Below are positions 8,209 through 19,283 of a stretch of 64,000 nt of DNA, one piece after another. Positions within the stretch are counted from its first letter, which is position 1. Every line of letters starts with the position of its first letter. The notes beneath the pieces are model-generated. The model saw nothing but the letters and a program-made list of their open reading frames with translations, had not been told where the DNA came from and did no database searches. The translations under genes were made by a program, and so were the position numbers. The DNA is from Paraburkholderia caballeronis (lineage in GTDB: Bacteria; Pseudomonadota; Gammaproteobacteria; Burkholderiales; Burkholderiaceae): assembly GCF_900104845.1 (NCBI RefSeq), contig NZ_FNSR01000003.1, positions 248,001 through 312,000 on the forward strand, in the 5' to 3' direction.

Positions 8209-8958
8209 ATGCCGTCCACCCTTCCAGCCGCCGCGATCGCCGAGCCGTTGTGGGATGCCGTGATTCCCGCCGGCACGCACTGGTCCGGCGTGCTGCGCCG
8301 CGGTCTCGCGCTGCGCATCGTCGATCTCGAAGGCGGCGCGAACCTGTCCGCCGTGTTCCATCGTCAGGAAGACCCGCTCGAACGCTACAACATGGCCGAC
8401 ACGCTGAAGGCGCAGCACACCGCGCATCTGACGCGCGGCCATGCGCTCTTCACCGACATGGGCCGCGTGATCGCGTCGATCACCGCCGATACGCTCGGCT
8501 GGCACGATCCGCTCGGCGGCGTCGGCGACGCCGCGCTGTTCGAGCATAAGTACGGCGCGAAGTCGTATCAGCGGTATCGCAACGACATGATCCGCAACGG
8601 CCGCGACAGCCTCGTGCTCGAACTCGCGAAATACGGGCTCGGCGCGCGCGACCTCGTCGCGAACGTGAACTTCTTCAGCAAGGTGGCGGTCGCCGGCGAC
8701 GGCGCGCTCGAATTCGTGTCCGGCCATTCGCCGGCCGGCGGGTCGCTCGACCTGCGCTTCGAGATGAACACGCTCGCCGCGTTCTCGACCGCGCCGCATC
8801 CGCTCGATCCGCAACGCGACTACGCGCCGAAGCCGGTGCGCCTGATCGCATATCGCGCGTATCCGGCCGACGGCGCCGCGCCCGCCGACGATCCGTGCCG
8901 CACCGCATGCCCTGAAAACGGCCGCGGTTTCATCAACACCGACCGTCTGTTCGCCTGA
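8209..8958 (+). CDS. DUF1989 protein UAAP1, probable carboxyguanidine deiminase subunit
   Basis: A 249-residue member of the urea-amidolyase-associated DUF1989 family and first gene of the riboswitch-controlled operon. It shares the frame of its neighbour at 8971: [31 protein letters not shown] and [11 protein letters not shown]. The cysteines the neighbour has at the corresponding places are absent here (LGWHD, RNGRDS, KYGLG). In Pseudomonas a heteromeric pair of such proteins deiminates carboxyguanidine to allophanate with loss of ammonia. Here this subunit looks like the partner lacking the conserved cysteine cluster. AAGGAG precedes the ATG. The function is inferred from family and operon. 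Confidence 0.85.
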   Translation: MPSTLPAAAIAEPLWDAVIPAGTHWSGVLRRGLALRIVDLEGGANLSAVFHRQEDPLERYNMADTLKAQHTAHLTRGHALFTDMGRVIASITADTLGWHDPLGGVGDAALFEHKYGAKSYQRYRNDMIRNGRDSLVLELAKYGLGARDLVANVNFFSKVAVAGDGALEFVSGHSPAGGSLDLRFEMNTLAAFSTAPHPLDPQRDYAPKPVRLIAYRAYPADGAAPADDPCRTACPENGRGFINTDRLFA

Positions 8959-8970
8959 AGGAGCGCCACC

Positions 8971-9624
8971 ATGCCGATCATCGAAAGCGCGCTCGATCTG
9001 CGCGAAGCCTCGTACGACTTCACGCTGCCCGCGGGCGAACCGTGGCTGCACGACCTGAAGCGCGGCGACACGCTGCGCATCGTCGACCTCGAAGGCAACC
9101 AGGCCGTCGACACGCTGTTCTACAGCAGTGCGGACCCGCTCGAACGCTACAGCGCGCAGGACACCATCCGCGCGCAGCGCAACCTGTACCTGAGCGCGGG
9201 CAGCGTGCTGATGTCGAATCTCGGCCGTCCGCTGCTGACGATCGTCGCGGATACCTGCGGCCGGCACGACACGCTCGGCGGCGCATGCGCGGCCGAAAGC
9301 AACACCGTGCGCTACGCGCTCGAAAAGCGCCACATGCACAACTGCCGCGACAGCTTCCTGAACGCGATCACGCATTGCACGTGCGGCGCGGGCGCGCTGC
9401 TGACGAAACGCGACATCGTCAGCAACATCAACTTCTTCATGAACGTGCCGGTGACGCCCGAAGGCGGCCTCACGTTCGAGGACGGCATCTCCGCGCCGGG
9501 CAAGTACGTCGAGATGCGCGCGGAGCAGGACGTCACCGTGCTGATCTCGAACTGCCCGCAACTGAACAACCCGTGCAACGGTTACAACCCGACGCCGGTG
9601 CGGCTCGCGATCTGGAGCGCGTGA
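8971..9624 (+). CDS. DUF1989 protein UAAP2, probable carboxyguanidine deiminase subunit
   Basis: A 217-residue DUF1989 protein, paralogous to the preceding gene. It keeps a cysteine/histidine set: C96 in [11 protein letters not shown]124-region KRHMHNC125RDS, and C136 and C138 in THCTCGAG. These could form a metal site or catalytic centre. With UAAP1 it probably makes the carboxyguanidine deiminase complex acting between the carboxylase and allophanate hydrolase. It begins 12 bp after UAAP1 behind GAAGGAG, and its TGA overlaps the ATG of the carboxylase gene by one base, so the four enzymes are translationally linked. Confidence 0.87.
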   Translation: MPIIESALDLREASYDFTLPAGEPWLHDLKRGDTLRIVDLEGNQAVDTLFYSSADPLERYSAQDTIRAQRNLYLSAGSVLMSNLGRPLLTIVADTCGRHDTLGGACAAESNTVRYALEKRHMHNCRDSFLNAITHCTCGAGALLTKRDIVSNINFFMNVPVTPEGGLTFEDGISAPGKYVEMRAEQDVTVLISNCPQLNNPCNGYNPTPVRLAIWSA

Positions 9625-12600
9625 TGGCGTTCGACAAGATCCTGATCGCGAATCGCGGCGAGATCGCGTGCCGCGTGATCCGCACGCTGAAGCGCCTCGG
9701 CATCGCGTCGGTCGCCGTGTATTCGGAAGCGGACCGTCACGCGATGCACGTGATGCTCGCCAACGAGGCGGTCTGCATCGGCCCCTCGCCGGTCGCGCAG
9801 AGCTATCTGAATGCGGCGGCGATCGTCGAGGCCGCGCGCCGCACCGGCGCGCAGGCGGTGCATCCGGGTTATGGCTTCCTGTCCGAGAACGCGGCGTTCG
9901 CGCAGGCGTGCGAGGACGCGGGGATTCGCTTCATCGGCCCGCGTCCGGAACAGATGCGAAGGTTCGGCCTCAAGCACACCGCTCGCGAGATCGCGCAGGC
10001 GAACGGCGTCGCGCTGCTGCCCGGCACCGGCTTGTTGCCCGATGCGGCGGCCGCGCTCGAAGCGGCGGAGTCGGTCGGTTATCCGGTGATGCTGAAGAGC
10101 ACCGCGGGCGGCGGCGGCATCGGCATGTCGCTGTGCCGCGACGCGGCGCAACTGGAGGCCGCATATGCGTCGGTCGCGCGGCTCGGCGCGACGAACTTCG
10201 CGAACGCCGGCGTGTATGTCGAGAAGTTCGTCGAGCACGCGCGCCATATCGAAGTGCAGGTGTTCGGCGACGGCGCGGGCAACGTGATCGCGCTCGGCGA
10301 GCGCGACTGCTCGGTGCAGCGGCGCAACCAGAAAGTGATCGAGGAAACGCCCGCGCCGGGTTTGACCGATGCGGAGCGCGACGCATTGCATGCGACGGCG
10401 GTGCGTCTCGCGAAAGCGGTGAACTACGAATCGGCGGGCACCGTCGAGTTCGTGTTCGATGCGGCGACGCGCGCGTTCTATTTCCTCGAAGTGAACACGC
10501 GGCTCCAGGTCGAGCACGGCGTGACCGAGGAGGTGACCGGCATCGACCTCGTCGAATGGATGATCCGCCAGGCCGACCGCACGCTGCCGCCGCTCGCTTC
10601 GCTCGGGTGCGAACCGCGCGGCGCGAGCATCCAGGTGCGCGTCTACGCGGAAGACCCGAACCGCCAGTTCCAGCCGAGTTCGGGCCTGCTCACGCATGTC
10701 GCGTTCGCGGACGGCGTGCGCGTCGATACGTGGATCGATGCGGGCGCCGAAGTCAGCGCGTTCTACGATCCGCTGCTCGCGAAGATCATCGCGACCGGGC
10801 CGACGCGCGAAGCCGCGCTCGCGACGCTGCGCGACGCGCTCGACCGCACGCAGCTATACGGGATCGAGACGAACCTCGACTACCTGCGCGCGGTCGCCGG
10901 CTCGCCGACCTTCGCGGCCGGCGAGCAGACCACCGGTTTTCTGGCGCGTTTCCTGTTCGCGCCGCACACGATCGACGTGCTCGACGGCGGCGTGCAGACC
11001 ACCGTGCAGCAGACGCCGGGCCGGCTCGGTTACTGGGACGTCGGCGTGCCGCCGTCCGGCCCGATGGACGACCTGTCGTTCCGGCTCGCGAACGAACTGA
11101 TCGGCAACGCGCCCGATGCGGCGGGCCTCGAATTCACGATGGTCGGCGCGACGCTGCGCTTCAACACCGATACGCTGTTCGTGCTCGGCGGCGCGCCGCT
11201 CGCGGCGACGCTCGACCGCGAGCCGGTGCCGTTCTGGCAGGTGCTGCGCGCGAAACCCGGCATGGTGCTGAAGCTCGGCGGCGTGACCGGCGCGGGCGTG
11301 CGCGCGTGCCTCGCGGTGAAGGGCGGTTTGCAGGTGCCGGACTACCTCGGCAGCAAGGCGACGTTCACGCTCGGCCAGTTCGGCGGCCATGCGGGCCGCG
11401 CGCTGCGCAAGGGCGACGTGCTGCATCTCGCGGCGGACGCGGGCAAAGGCGAAGCGGGCGCGACGCTCGCGCCGCAGCGCGTGCCGGTATTCACGCACGA
11501 GTGGGAACTGGCAGTGCTCGACGGCCCGCACGGCGCGCCCGACTTCCTGACGCGCGACGACATCGCGATGCTGTACGACGCGCGCTGGACCGTGCACTAC
11601 AACTCCAGCCGCACCGGCGTGCGGCTCGTCGGCCCGAAGCCGCAATGGGCGCGCGCGGACGGCGGCGAGGCGGGGCTGCATCCGTCGAACATCCACGACA
11701 ACGCGTATGCGATCGGCGCGGTCGATTTCACCGGCGACATGCCGGTGATCCTCGGCCCGGACGGCCCGAGCCTCGGCGGTTTCGTGTGTCCGGTCACGGT
11801 GGTCGGCGACGAACTGTGGAAGCTCGGCCAGCTGCGTCCCGGCGATACGGTGCGCTTCGTGCCGGCGCGCCCCGCGGCTCCCGCCGCGGCGGTTGAAAGC
11901 GCGGACGCGCACGACTGCGTGCTCTATCGCGACGACGCGTCGGCGGACAGCGTCGGCGTCGTCTATCGCCGCTCCGGCGACCGCAACCTGCTGATCGAAT
12001 ACGGTCCGCCGGTGCTCGACCTGAAGCTGCGCTTCCGCGTGCATGCGCTGATGAACCGGCTCGACGCGCATCGCCTGCCGGGCATCGTCGATCTGACGCC
12101 GGGCATCCGTTCGCTGCAGGTGCATTTCGATCCGCAGGCGCTGTCGTGCGAACGGCTGATCGCGCATCTGCGCGACGCCGAAGCGCAACTGCCGGCCGTC
12201 GATGCGATGCGCGTGCCGAATCGCATCGTGCATCTGCCGCTGTCATGGGACGACCCGTCCACCCGCATCGCGATCGAGCGATACATGCAGTCGGTGCGTC
12301 CCGACGCGCCCTGGTGCCCGAGCAACATCGAGTTCATCCGCCGCATCAACGGGCTCGACAGCATCGACGACGTGAAGCGCATCGTGTTCGACGCGCGTTA
12401 CCTCGTGCTCGGCCTCGGCGACGTGTATCTCGGCGCGCCGGTCGCGACGCCGGTCGATCCGCGCCACCGGCTCGTCACGACGAAGTACAACCCCGCGCGC
12501 ACGTGGACCCCGGAAAACGCGGTCGGCATCGGCGGCGCGTATCTGTGCGTGTACGGGATGGAAGGGCCGGGCGGTTATCAGTTCGTCGGCCGCACCGTGC

Positions 12601-13253
12601 AGATGTGGAATCGCTATCGCAGCACGGCCGAGTTCGAAGCTGGCAAGCCGTGGCTGCTGCGCTTCTTCGACGAGATCCGCTTCTTCGAAGTGACCGAAGC
12701 GGAACTCGCGGAATGGCGCAGCGAATTCGTCGCGGGGCGGCGCGCGCTGCGCATCGAGGAGTCGGTGTTCGACCTCGGCGCCTACGAGCGTTTCCTGCGT
12801 GACGAGGCCGCGTCGATCGGCGCGTTCAAGGCGACGCAGCAGGCCGCGTTCGAGGCGGAGCGCGAACGCTGGCGCGCGGCGGGGCAGGCGGAGTACGTCG
12901 GCGAACCGTCCGACGACGCGCGCGCCGCCGCCGATGCGGCCGGCACCGCGAGCGAGGCGTCGTTGCCCGACGACCGCCGCGCGATCGCCGCCGACGTGTC
13001 GGGCAGCGTGTGGAAGCTGCTGGTGAAAGAGGGCGAGCGTGTCGTCGAAGGCCAGGACGTCGCGATCGTCGAGTCGATGAAGATGGAAGTGTCGGTGGCG
13101 GCGAGCGCCGACGGCGTGATCGAGACGATCGGCTGCCACGCGGGCGACGCGGTCGTCGCCGGCCAGCGGCTGATGGTGATCCGCGTCGATGCTTCCGCCG
13201 ATCTCACGCATAGCCGGTCCGATGCGGCCGGCGAGGAGGCTGCATGCCAATGA
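9624..13253 (+). CDS. biotin-dependent guanidine (urea-type) carboxylase
   Basis: A 1209-residue multidomain enzyme. A biotin carboxylase/ATP-grasp region spans about residues 1-450 (K158, glycine-rich [24 protein letters not shown]). The carboxyltransferase halves of the AHS1/AHS2 (KipA/KipI-like) type lie around 500-1060. The C-terminal biotinyl domain has ESMKMEV with biotin-accepting Lys1153. Domain order and length match stand-alone urea carboxylase. Residue 701 is Asp in AVDFTGD; as I recall, guanidine-specific enzymes carry Asp where fungal urea carboxylase has the urea-binding Asn. Together with the riboswitch and DUF1989 pair this points to guanidine rather than urea. Confidence 0.92.
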   Translation: MAFDKILIANRGEIACRVIRTLKRLGIASVAVYSEADRHAMHVMLANEAVCIGPSPVAQSYLNAAAIVEAARRTGAQAVHPGYGFLSENAAFAQACEDAGIRFIGPRPEQMRRFGLKHTAREIAQANGVALLPGTGLLPDAAAALEAAESVGYPVMLKSTAGGGGIGMSLCRDAAQLEAAYASVARLGATNFANAGVYVEKFVEHARHIEVQVFGDGAGNVIALGERDCSVQRRNQKVIEETPAPGLTDAERDALHATAVRLAKAVNYESAGTVEFVFDAATRAFYFLEVNTRLQVEHGVTEEVTGIDLVEWMIRQADRTLPPLASLGCEPRGASIQVRVYAEDPNRQFQPSSGLLTHVAFADGVRVDTWIDAGAEVSAFYDPLLAKIIATGPTREAALATLRDALDRTQLYGIETNLDYLRAVAGSPTFAAGEQTTGFLARFLFAPHTIDVLDGGVQTTVQQTPGRLGYWDVGVPPSGPMDDLSFRLANELIGNAPDAAGLEFTMVGATLRFNTDTLFVLGGAPLAATLDREPVPFWQVLRAKPGMVLKLGGVTGAGVRACLAVKGGLQVPDYLGSKATFTLGQFGGHAGRALRKGDVLHLAADAGKGEAGATLAPQRVPVFTHEWELAVLDGPHGAPDFLTRDDIAMLYDARWTVHYNSSRTGVRLVGPKPQWARADGGEAGLHPSNIHDNAYAIGAVDFTGDMPVILGPDGPSLGGFVCPVTVVGDELWKLGQLRPGDTVRFVPARPAAPAAAVESADAHDCVLYRDDASADSVGVVYRRSGDRNLLIEYGPPVLDLKLRFRVHALMNRLDAHRLPGIVDLTPGIRSLQVHFDPQALSCERLIAHLRDAEAQLPAVDAMRVPNRIVHLPLSWDDPSTRIAIERYMQSVRPDAPWCPSNIEFIRRINGLDSIDDVKRIVFDARYLVLGLGDVYLGAPVATPVDPRHRLVTTKYNPARTWTPENAVGIGGAYLCVYGMEGPGGYQFVGRTVQMWNRYRSTAEFEAGKPWLLRFFDEIRFFEVTEAELAEWRSEFVAGRRALRIEESVFDLGAYERFLRDEAASIGAFKATQQAAFEAERERWRAAGQAEYVGEPSDDARAAADAAGTASEASLPDDRRAIAADVSGSVWKLLVKEGERVVEGQDVAIVESMKMEVSVAASADGVIETIGCHAGDAVVAGQRLMVIRVDASADLTHSRSDAAGEEAACQ

Positions 13254-15088
13254 ATCCGCCCACCGCCGCCGCCGAAGCGATGTCGATCGCGTCGCTGCGC
13301 GCGCGTTATCTCGACGGCAGCCTGACGCCGGCGCAACTCGTCGATGCGATCGCCGCGCGCACGGCCGGCGACGATCCGCATCACGTGTGGATCCGCGCGC
13401 TGACGCGCGACGAGATGATGCGTTATGCGGACGCGCTCGCGGACGTCGATCCCGCGTCGCTGCCGCTCTTCGGCATTCCGTTCGCGATCAAGGACAACAT
13501 CGACCTCGCCGGCGTGCCGACGACGGCCGCGTGTCCCGCGTATGCGTACACGCCGGAACAGAGCGCGCCGGTCGTCGCGCGGCTGATCGCGGCCGGCGCG
13601 ATTCCGGTCGGCAAGACCAATCTCGACCAGTTCGCGACCGGCCTGTCCGGCCAGCGTTCGCCGTATGGCGCGTGCCGCAACGGACTCGATCCCGCGTATG
13701 CGTCGGGCGGCTCCAGCTCCGGCTCGGCGGTCGCGGTCGCGCTCGGGCTCGCGTCGTTCTCGCTCGGCACCGACACCGCCGGCTCCGGCCGCGTGCCGGC
13801 CGCGTTCCATGGCCTCGTCGGGCTGAAGCCGACCAAGGGCGTGCTGAGCACGCTCGGCGTCGTGCCCGCGTGCCGCTCGCTCGACTGCGTGTCGATCTTC
13901 GCGCAGACGCCGGACGACGCGCAGCGCGTGTTCGACAGCGCGCATGGCGTCGCGGATGGCGATCCGTATGCGCGCGCCTGGCAGCCGGCCGCGCATGCGG
14001 CGGGCTCGCTGCGCGGCGTGCGCTTCGGCGTGCCGCGCGCCGATCAACTGGAGTTCTACGGCGACACGTCCTATGCGGCCGCTTTCGACGCCGCGCTCGC
14101 GCAACTGCGCGCGGCCGGCGCGGAACTGGTCGAGATCGACTTCGAGCCGTTCCTCGCGACCGCGCGGCTGCTGTACGAAGGGCCGTGGGTCGCCGAACGG
14201 CTCGCCGCGATCCGCGAGTTCTTCGATGCGCAGCCGGACGCGCTGCATCCGGTCACGAAGCAGATCGTCGGCGGCGCGTCGCGCTGGAGCGCCGCCGATG
14301 CGTTTGCCGCGTTCGACCGCCTCGCGACGCTGCGGATGCTGGCGGAGCCGGTGTGGTCGCAGATCGACGCGATCGTCACGCCGACGTCCGCGACCACCGC
14401 GACCGTTGCCGAACTCGAAGCGGACCCGATCGGCGTGAACGCGCGCTTCGGCTACTACACGAACTTCGTGAACCTGCTCGATCTGTCCGCGCTCGCGGTG
14501 CCGGCCGGCGTCTGCACGACCGGCGCGCACGCAGGCAAGCCGTTCGGCATCACGTTCGTCGCGCGCGCGCATGAGGACGCGAAGCTGCTCGATTTCGCGC
14601 GCGCGTGGCTCGGCGAATCCGCGCGGCCCGACGCGAGCGCCGTGAACGCCAAAGCCGCGACCGACACGGTGCGCGTCGCGGTGGTCGGCGCGCATCTGGC
14701 CGGCGAGCCGTTGAACGGACAACTGACCGAACGCGGCGCGCGCCTCGTCGAAACGACGACGACCGCGCCGTCGTACCGCCTCTACCTGCTGCCGACGACG
14801 CCCGCGAAACCGGGCCTCGCGCGCGTGAAGGAAGGCGGCGTCGCGATCGAGGTCGAGGTGTGGGAGATGCCGTCGGCCGCGTTCGGTTCGTTCGTCGCGC
14901 TGGTGCCGTCGCCGCTTGCGATCGGCACGCTGACGCTCGCGGACGGCGCGCCGGTGCACGGCTTCCTGTGCGAGAGCATCGCGCTCGACGACGCGCCGGA
15001 CATCAGCGCGTTCGGCGGCTGGCGCGCGTACCGGGCGCACCGCGCGACGCACGAGCATGCCGACACCGCCGTTTCCCGTTCCGCCTGA
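13244..15088 (+). CDS. atzF: allophanate hydrolase
   Basis: A 614-residue amidase-signature enzyme that splits allophanate to ammonia and CO2, the last step of the pathway. The Ser-cisSer-Lys triad is visible: K83 in FAIKDN, the GGSSSGS segment at 155-161 (cis-Ser near S157) and nucleophile S181 in GTDTAGS. The spacing is that of AtzF. The region after about residue 450 is the extra C-terminal domain of full-length allophanate hydrolases, associated with the decarboxylation step. The start overlaps the carboxylase stop by 10 bp and has GAGGAGG (13233-13239); a second ATG follows at 13250. Confidence 0.93.
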   Translation: MPMNPPTAAAEAMSIASLRARYLDGSLTPAQLVDAIAARTAGDDPHHVWIRALTRDEMMRYADALADVDPASLPLFGIPFAIKDNIDLAGVPTTAACPAYAYTPEQSAPVVARLIAAGAIPVGKTNLDQFATGLSGQRSPYGACRNGLDPAYASGGSSSGSAVAVALGLASFSLGTDTAGSGRVPAAFHGLVGLKPTKGVLSTLGVVPACRSLDCVSIFAQTPDDAQRVFDSAHGVADGDPYARAWQPAAHAAGSLRGVRFGVPRADQLEFYGDTSYAAAFDAALAQLRAAGAELVEIDFEPFLATARLLYEGPWVAERLAAIREFFDAQPDALHPVTKQIVGGASRWSAADAFAAFDRLATLRMLAEPVWSQIDAIVTPTSATTATVAELEADPIGVNARFGYYTNFVNLLDLSALAVPAGVCTTGAHAGKPFGITFVARAHEDAKLLDFARAWLGESARPDASAVNAKAATDTVRVAVVGAHLAGEPLNGQLTERGARLVETTTTAPSYRLYLLPTTPAKPGLARVKEGGVAIEVEVWEMPSAAFGSFVALVPSPLAIGTLTLADGAPVHGFLCESIALDDAPDISAFGGWRAYRAHRATHEHADTAVSRSA

Positions 15089-15176
15089 GTTTGACGCTGT
15101 GACGACACGCCCGCACGACCCGTTTGAATCCCATCAGAAAGACCGACCGTTGTCCTTTTCCTCCTGGAGATCACGC

Positions 15177-16250
15177 ATGAAGACGAACTTCCCCTCCGCG
15201 TCCGAGACCCCGGCCGACGCCGGCCATCGCGCCACCGGCCCGGGTTTCGCGGTCCATGCCGCGCGCCGCTGGCTCGCGCGCGCCGCTGGCGCGGCCGCGC
15301 TCGCCGCCGGGCTTTTCGCGGCCGGCGTGCAGGCCGCTTCGGCCGCGCCGCTGCGCGTCGGCTACAGCGACTGGCCGGGCTGGGTCGCGTGGCAGGTCGC
15401 GCTCGACAAGGGCTGGTTCAAGGAAGCGGGCCTCGACGTGCAGTTCGACTGGTTCGACTACGCGGCGTCGATGGACGCGTTCGCGGCGAACAAGCTCGAC
15501 GCAGTGCTCGTCACGAACGGCGACGCGCTGACGATGGGCGCGAACGGCGCGAAGAACGTGATGGCGCTGATCACCGACTACTCGAACGGCAACGACATGG
15601 TTGTCGCGAAGCCGCCCGCGCGCACGCTGAAGGACCTGAAGGGCAAGAAGATCGGCGTCGAGATCGGCGTCGTCGATCACCTGCTGCTGCTCGACGGACT
15701 GCAGCGCGCGGGGATGAAGGAAAGCGACGTCACGCTCGTCAATGCCAAGACCACCGAGACGCCGCAGGTGCTCGGCTCGTCCGACATCGCCGCGATCGCC
15801 GCGTGGCAGCCGAACGCGGGCGAGGCGCTGCGCCAGGTGCCGGGCGCGCGGCCGGTGTTCACGTCGGCCGACGAGCCGGGGCTGATCTACGACGTGCTCG
15901 CGGTGAACCCGGTGAGCCTCGCGTCGCGCAAGGCCGACTGGGAGAAGCTCGCGAAGGTCTGGTATCGCGTCGTCCACTACATCAACGATCCGGCGACGCA
16001 GCCGGACGCGGTGAAGATCATGGCGGGCCGCGTCGGCCTCACGCCGGAACAGTATCTGCCGCTGCTGAAGGGTACGCGCCTGCTGACGCTGCCGGAAGCG
16101 CAGAAGGCGTACATCAAGGCGGCCGGTTTCCGCTCGCTGTACGGTTCGAGCAGCACGGCCGACGCGTTCAACGTCAAGTACGCGGTGTACAAGACCTCGC
16201 AGGACGTGGAAACGTACATCGATCCGTCGGTGACGGCGTCGCTGAAGTGA
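15177..16250 (+). CDS. ABC transporter substrate-binding protein (NitT/TauT type)
   Basis: A 357-residue periplasmic binding protein. The N-terminus has a charged stretch and a long hydrophobic segment ending AGVQAASAA (about residues 30-60), which is a signal peptide. The mature part starts APLRVGYSDWPGWVAWQVALDKGWF and belongs to the NMT1/SsuA-like fold. CTGGAG precedes the chosen ATG; an in-frame start 120 bp upstream would lie inside the previous gene's end. Position after the guanidine enzymes suggests it captures guanidine or a guanidino/urea compound. Substrate is inferred. Confidence 0.87.
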   Translation: MKTNFPSASETPADAGHRATGPGFAVHAARRWLARAAGAAALAAGLFAAGVQAASAAPLRVGYSDWPGWVAWQVALDKGWFKEAGLDVQFDWFDYAASMDAFAANKLDAVLVTNGDALTMGANGAKNVMALITDYSNGNDMVVAKPPARTLKDLKGKKIGVEIGVVDHLLLLDGLQRAGMKESDVTLVNAKTTETPQVLGSSDIAAIAAWQPNAGEALRQVPGARPVFTSADEPGLIYDVLAVNPVSLASRKADWEKLAKVWYRVVHYINDPATQPDAVKIMAGRVGLTPEQYLPLLKGTRLLTLPEAQKAYIKAAGFRSLYGSSSTADAFNVKYAVYKTSQDVETYIDPSVTASLK

Positions 16251-16275
16251 AATCGCATCCCCGCTGGAGAACGAC

Positions 16276-17247
16276 ATGACCGGGATCAGCCAGAACGGAT
16301 GGTTTGCCGTGCGCCGCGAGTTGTCGCCGCGCGGCCGGTGGGCGCTGGGCATCGGCTCGTTCCTGTTGCCGCTCCTGGTGTGGTGCATCGTCAGCTACGT
16401 GCCGTTCGTCTGGCATCCGCAGGTGATGATTACGCAGCCGGGCAGCGTCGATTATTTCCAGCCGGGGATGCGCGTCGATCGCGCGGTGTTCGACGACGAA
16501 CTCGAACACGCGCGCGCCGCTCACACGGCGCTGCCGGCCGGCGTGGGCGCGAATCCGGTGTACCTGCCCGCGCCGCACGAGGTGCTGCGCGCGTTCTACA
16601 CCGCGTTCACGACGCCGCCGCCGTCGCAGGACGGCGTGTGGCTGCACCAGAGCCTGTGGCACAGCATCCAGATCATCTTCTGGGGCTTCGTCGTGTCGTC
16701 GCTGATCGGCGTGCCGCTCGGCATCGTCTGCGGCACCTACAGCGCGCTCGCCCGCCTTCAGGAGCCGTTCTTCGAGTTCTTCCGCTACCTGCCCGCGCCC
16801 GCGTTCGGCGCGCTGATGGTCGCGGTGCTCGGCATCTACGACGCGCCGAAGATCGCGATCATCGTGATCGGCACGCTGTTCCAGCAGGTGCTCATCATCG
16901 CGAACACGACGCGCAAGCTCGAATACGGCTTGCTCGAAGCGGCGATGACGCTCGGCACCACGCGCCTCAAGCTGCTCACGCACGTGGTCGTGCCGGGCGT
17001 GCTGCCGGACCTGTACCGCGACCAGCGGATCCTGCTCGGCTGGGCGTGGACCTACCTGATCGTCGCGGAACTGGTCGGCACGAGTTCGGGCATCACGTGG
17101 TACATCACGCAGCAGGCGCGCTACCAGCACTTCGACAACGTGTACGCGGCGATCATGATGATCGGCATCATCGGGCTCGGCACCGACCTCGTGCTCGCGC
17201 AGCTCGGCCGCCGGCTGTTTCCGTGGGACCGCACGCTGAAGGCGTAA
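16276..17247 (+). CDS. ABC transporter permease (NitT/TauT type)
   Basis: A 323-residue inner-membrane permease, second component of the importer. A hydrophobic helix near residues 20-40 is followed by an unusually long extracytoplasmic region (about 45-105) before the BPD transmembrane domain. The coupling motif [25 protein letters not shown] (about residues 222-246) is the EAA loop that docks to the ATPase. It is 25 bp after the binding-protein gene and 28 bp before the ATPase gene. Confidence 0.88.
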   Translation: MTGISQNGWFAVRRELSPRGRWALGIGSFLLPLLVWCIVSYVPFVWHPQVMITQPGSVDYFQPGMRVDRAVFDDELEHARAAHTALPAGVGANPVYLPAPHEVLRAFYTAFTTPPPSQDGVWLHQSLWHSIQIIFWGFVVSSLIGVPLGIVCGTYSALARLQEPFFEFFRYLPAPAFGALMVAVLGIYDAPKIAIIVIGTLFQQVLIIANTTRKLEYGLLEAAMTLGTTRLKLLTHVVVPGVLPDLYRDQRILLGWAWTYLIVAELVGTSSGITWYITQQARYQHFDNVYAAIMMIGIIGLGTDLVLAQLGRRLFPWDRTLKA

Positions 17248-17275
17248 GCGCGCGAGCAATCTGAAAGGACGCATC

Positions 17276-18187
17276 ATGCTGAACCCGCAAACCCTTCCCA
17301 GCTACCTGATCCAGTCCGACGCGGTGCGCGAGCGCTTCGCGCGGCTGAAGGCGCGCGAGCCGATCCTCGAAGTGCGCGGCCTCGGCAAGCGGTTCGTCAC
17401 GCCGCAGGGCGAGCACACCGCGCTGCACGACGTCAGCTTCACCACGCACCGGCGCGAGTTCGTCTGCGTGATCGGGCCGTCCGGCTGCGGCAAGTCCACG
17501 CTGATCCGCATCCTCGCGGGGCTGGAGACGCAGACCGAAGGCGACGTGCTCGTGAACGGCAACGCGGTGCGCGGGCCGGGCGCGGATCGCGGGATGGTGT
17601 TCCAGGGTTATACGCTGTTCCCGTGGCTCACCGTGAAGAAGAACGTGATGTTCGGGCTGCGGATGAACGGGCAGGGCGCGGGCGAGGCGGAACGCGAGGC
17701 GATGCAGTGGCTCGATCTGGTCGGCCTCGAAGCGTTCGCGAACGCGTATCCGCATCAACTGTCCGGCGGGATGAAGCAGCGCGTCGCGATTGCGCGCGCG
17801 CTCGCGAACCGGCCGAAGATCCTGCTGATGGACGAGCCGTTCGGCGCGCTCGACGCGCAGACGCGCGCGAAGATGCAGACGCACCTGCTCGACATCTGGC
17901 GCAACGTCGATGTCACCGTGCTGTTCATCACGCACGATCTCGACGAGGCGATCTTTCTCGCGGACCGCATCCTCGTGCTGAAGGCGAATCCGGGCGAGGT
18001 GCAGGAACTGATCGAGGTGCCGGTGCCGCGGCCGCGCGGCTACGAGCAGTTCACGTCGCCGGAATTCGTCGCGACGCGCGCGCGGCTCGATGCGTTGATC
18101 CATCCGCCGGTCGTCGAGCCGGACGACGACGCGCGCGTGCGGCCGCACATGATCCGGCTGACCGACGTGAACGACGTGGTCGAATGA
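17276..18187 (+). CDS. ABC transporter ATP-binding protein (NitT/TauT type)
   Basis: A 303-residue ATPase completing the importer. Walker [11 protein letters not shown]-loop FQGYTLFPW, signature LSGGMKQR, Walker [13 protein letters not shown] and the switch histidine in FITHDLDEA are all present in order. About 35 extra N-terminal residues precede the ABC domain. The gene ends four bases from the convergent LysR gene stop, closing the guanidine operon. Confidence 0.92.
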   Translation: MLNPQTLPSYLIQSDAVRERFARLKAREPILEVRGLGKRFVTPQGEHTALHDVSFTTHRREFVCVIGPSGCGKSTLIRILAGLETQTEGDVLVNGNAVRGPGADRGMVFQGYTLFPWLTVKKNVMFGLRMNGQGAGEAEREAMQWLDLVGLEAFANAYPHQLSGGMKQRVAIARALANRPKILLMDEPFGALDAQTRAKMQTHLLDIWRNVDVTVLFITHDLDEAIFLADRILVLKANPGEVQELIEVPVPRPRGYEQFTSPEFVATRARLDALIHPPVVEPDDDARVRPHMIRLTDVNDVVE

Positions 18188-18191
18188 ACCT

Positions 18192-19106
18192 TTAGCGCGT
18201 CGCCGCGACGGCCGGTGCGGGGCGAAACACCTCGACGATCCAGTCCACGAACGTCTTTACCGCCGCCGACGCGTTGCGTCCGTCCGGATACACGATCGAG
18301 ATCGGCACCGGCGCGCAGCGCGCGTCGGCCAGCACTTCCTTCAGGCGTCCCGTTTCCAGATACGGCGACGCGACCAGCTCGGATAGCTGGATCAGCCCCA
18401 GTCCTTCCAGCCCGCATTGCAGATACGCGTCGGTCTCGTTGATCGAGAACCGGCTCGGCATCGTCAGCGAGCGTTCTTCCCCATCGACGCTGAAGCGCCA
18501 GCTCATCGGCCGGCCGGTCGCGTTCGCGATGTAGTTGACGACCCGGTGCGCGGCGAGATCGTCCACGTGCTTCGGCTCGCCGTGTTCCTTCAGGTAGCGC
18601 GGCGCGGCGCACGTGAGCCAGCGCAGTTGACCGAGCGGCCGCGCGACCAGCGTGGAGTCGGTCAGCTCGCCGGTGCGGATCACGCAGTCGATGCCGTCGT
18701 AGATCAGGTCCGCCGGACGGTCGCTCAGCCCGAGCACCAGTTCGATGCCCGGAAACCGCTGCTCGAATTCGCGCAGCCGCGGCAGCACCCGCGCGCGGCC
18801 GATGGCGCCGGGCATGTCCACGCGCACGCGCCCCTTCGGCGCGGCCGGGTCGGCGAGCAGATCGCCCTCGACGCGCGCGATGTCGTCCAGCACCGCGCGG
18901 CACAGCTCGTAGTAGCGCGCGCCCGCGTCGGTGAGGCTCAGCGTGCGCGTGCTCCGGCGCAGCAGCACGGTGCCGAGATGCCGTTCGAGCGACTTGATCG
19001 TCGTGGTGACCGACGAGCGCGGCAGCGACATCGTTTCGGCCGCCTTGCTGAAGCTGCGGCCCTCGACGACCCGCACGAAAGCGGTCATGGCCTGGAGTTT
19101 GTCCAT
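18192..19106 (-). CDS. LysR-family transcriptional regulator
   Basis: A 304-residue regulator. The N-terminal helix-turn-helix (MTAFVRVVEGRSFSKAAETMSLPRSSVTTTIKSLE) is followed by a substrate-binding-like effector domain from about residue 90. The start was placed at the ATG preceding DKLQAMTAF, the usual LysR beginning; the open frame extends 26 codons further upstream. It resembles the group of LysR proteins that regulate adjacent oxidoreductases and is divergent from the NmrA-like gene at 19284, its most likely target. Confidence 0.88.
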   Translation of the reverse strand: MDKLQAMTAFVRVVEGRSFSKAAETMSLPRSSVTTTIKSLERHLGTVLLRRSTRTLSLTDAGARYYELCRAVLDDIARVEGDLLADPAAPKGRVRVDMPGAIGRARVLPRLREFEQRFPGIELVLGLSDRPADLIYDGIDCVIRTGELTDSTLVARPLGQLRWLTCAAPRYLKEHGEPKHVDDLAAHRVVNYIANATGRPMSWRFSVDGEERSLTMPSRFSINETDAYLQCGLEGLGLIQLSELVASPYLETGRLKEVLADARCAPVPISIVYPDGRNASAAVKTFVDWIVEVFRPAPAVAATR

Positions 19107-19283
19107 CGGTGTCCGTATCGGTTGTCGCGGGTCTGGCGCGGCGGTTCGCGCGGGGCGCGCGGTGAATTCAGCGGCGGCGAACAATGCCGTGCGTCCGTCG
19201 CACTAAGCTCTCCTTCGTCCGGCGTCGCTGCGCATTCGGCGCAACGTTCGCCGCCGTCATTATCGCCTTCAAGGAGCGGATTC

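Noticed and set aside
9624..13253. Urea carboxylase for urea degradation
   Set aside because: The guanidine riboswitch, the two DUF1989 proteins and Asp701 favour guanidine as substrate. Urea activity cannot be excluded from sequence.
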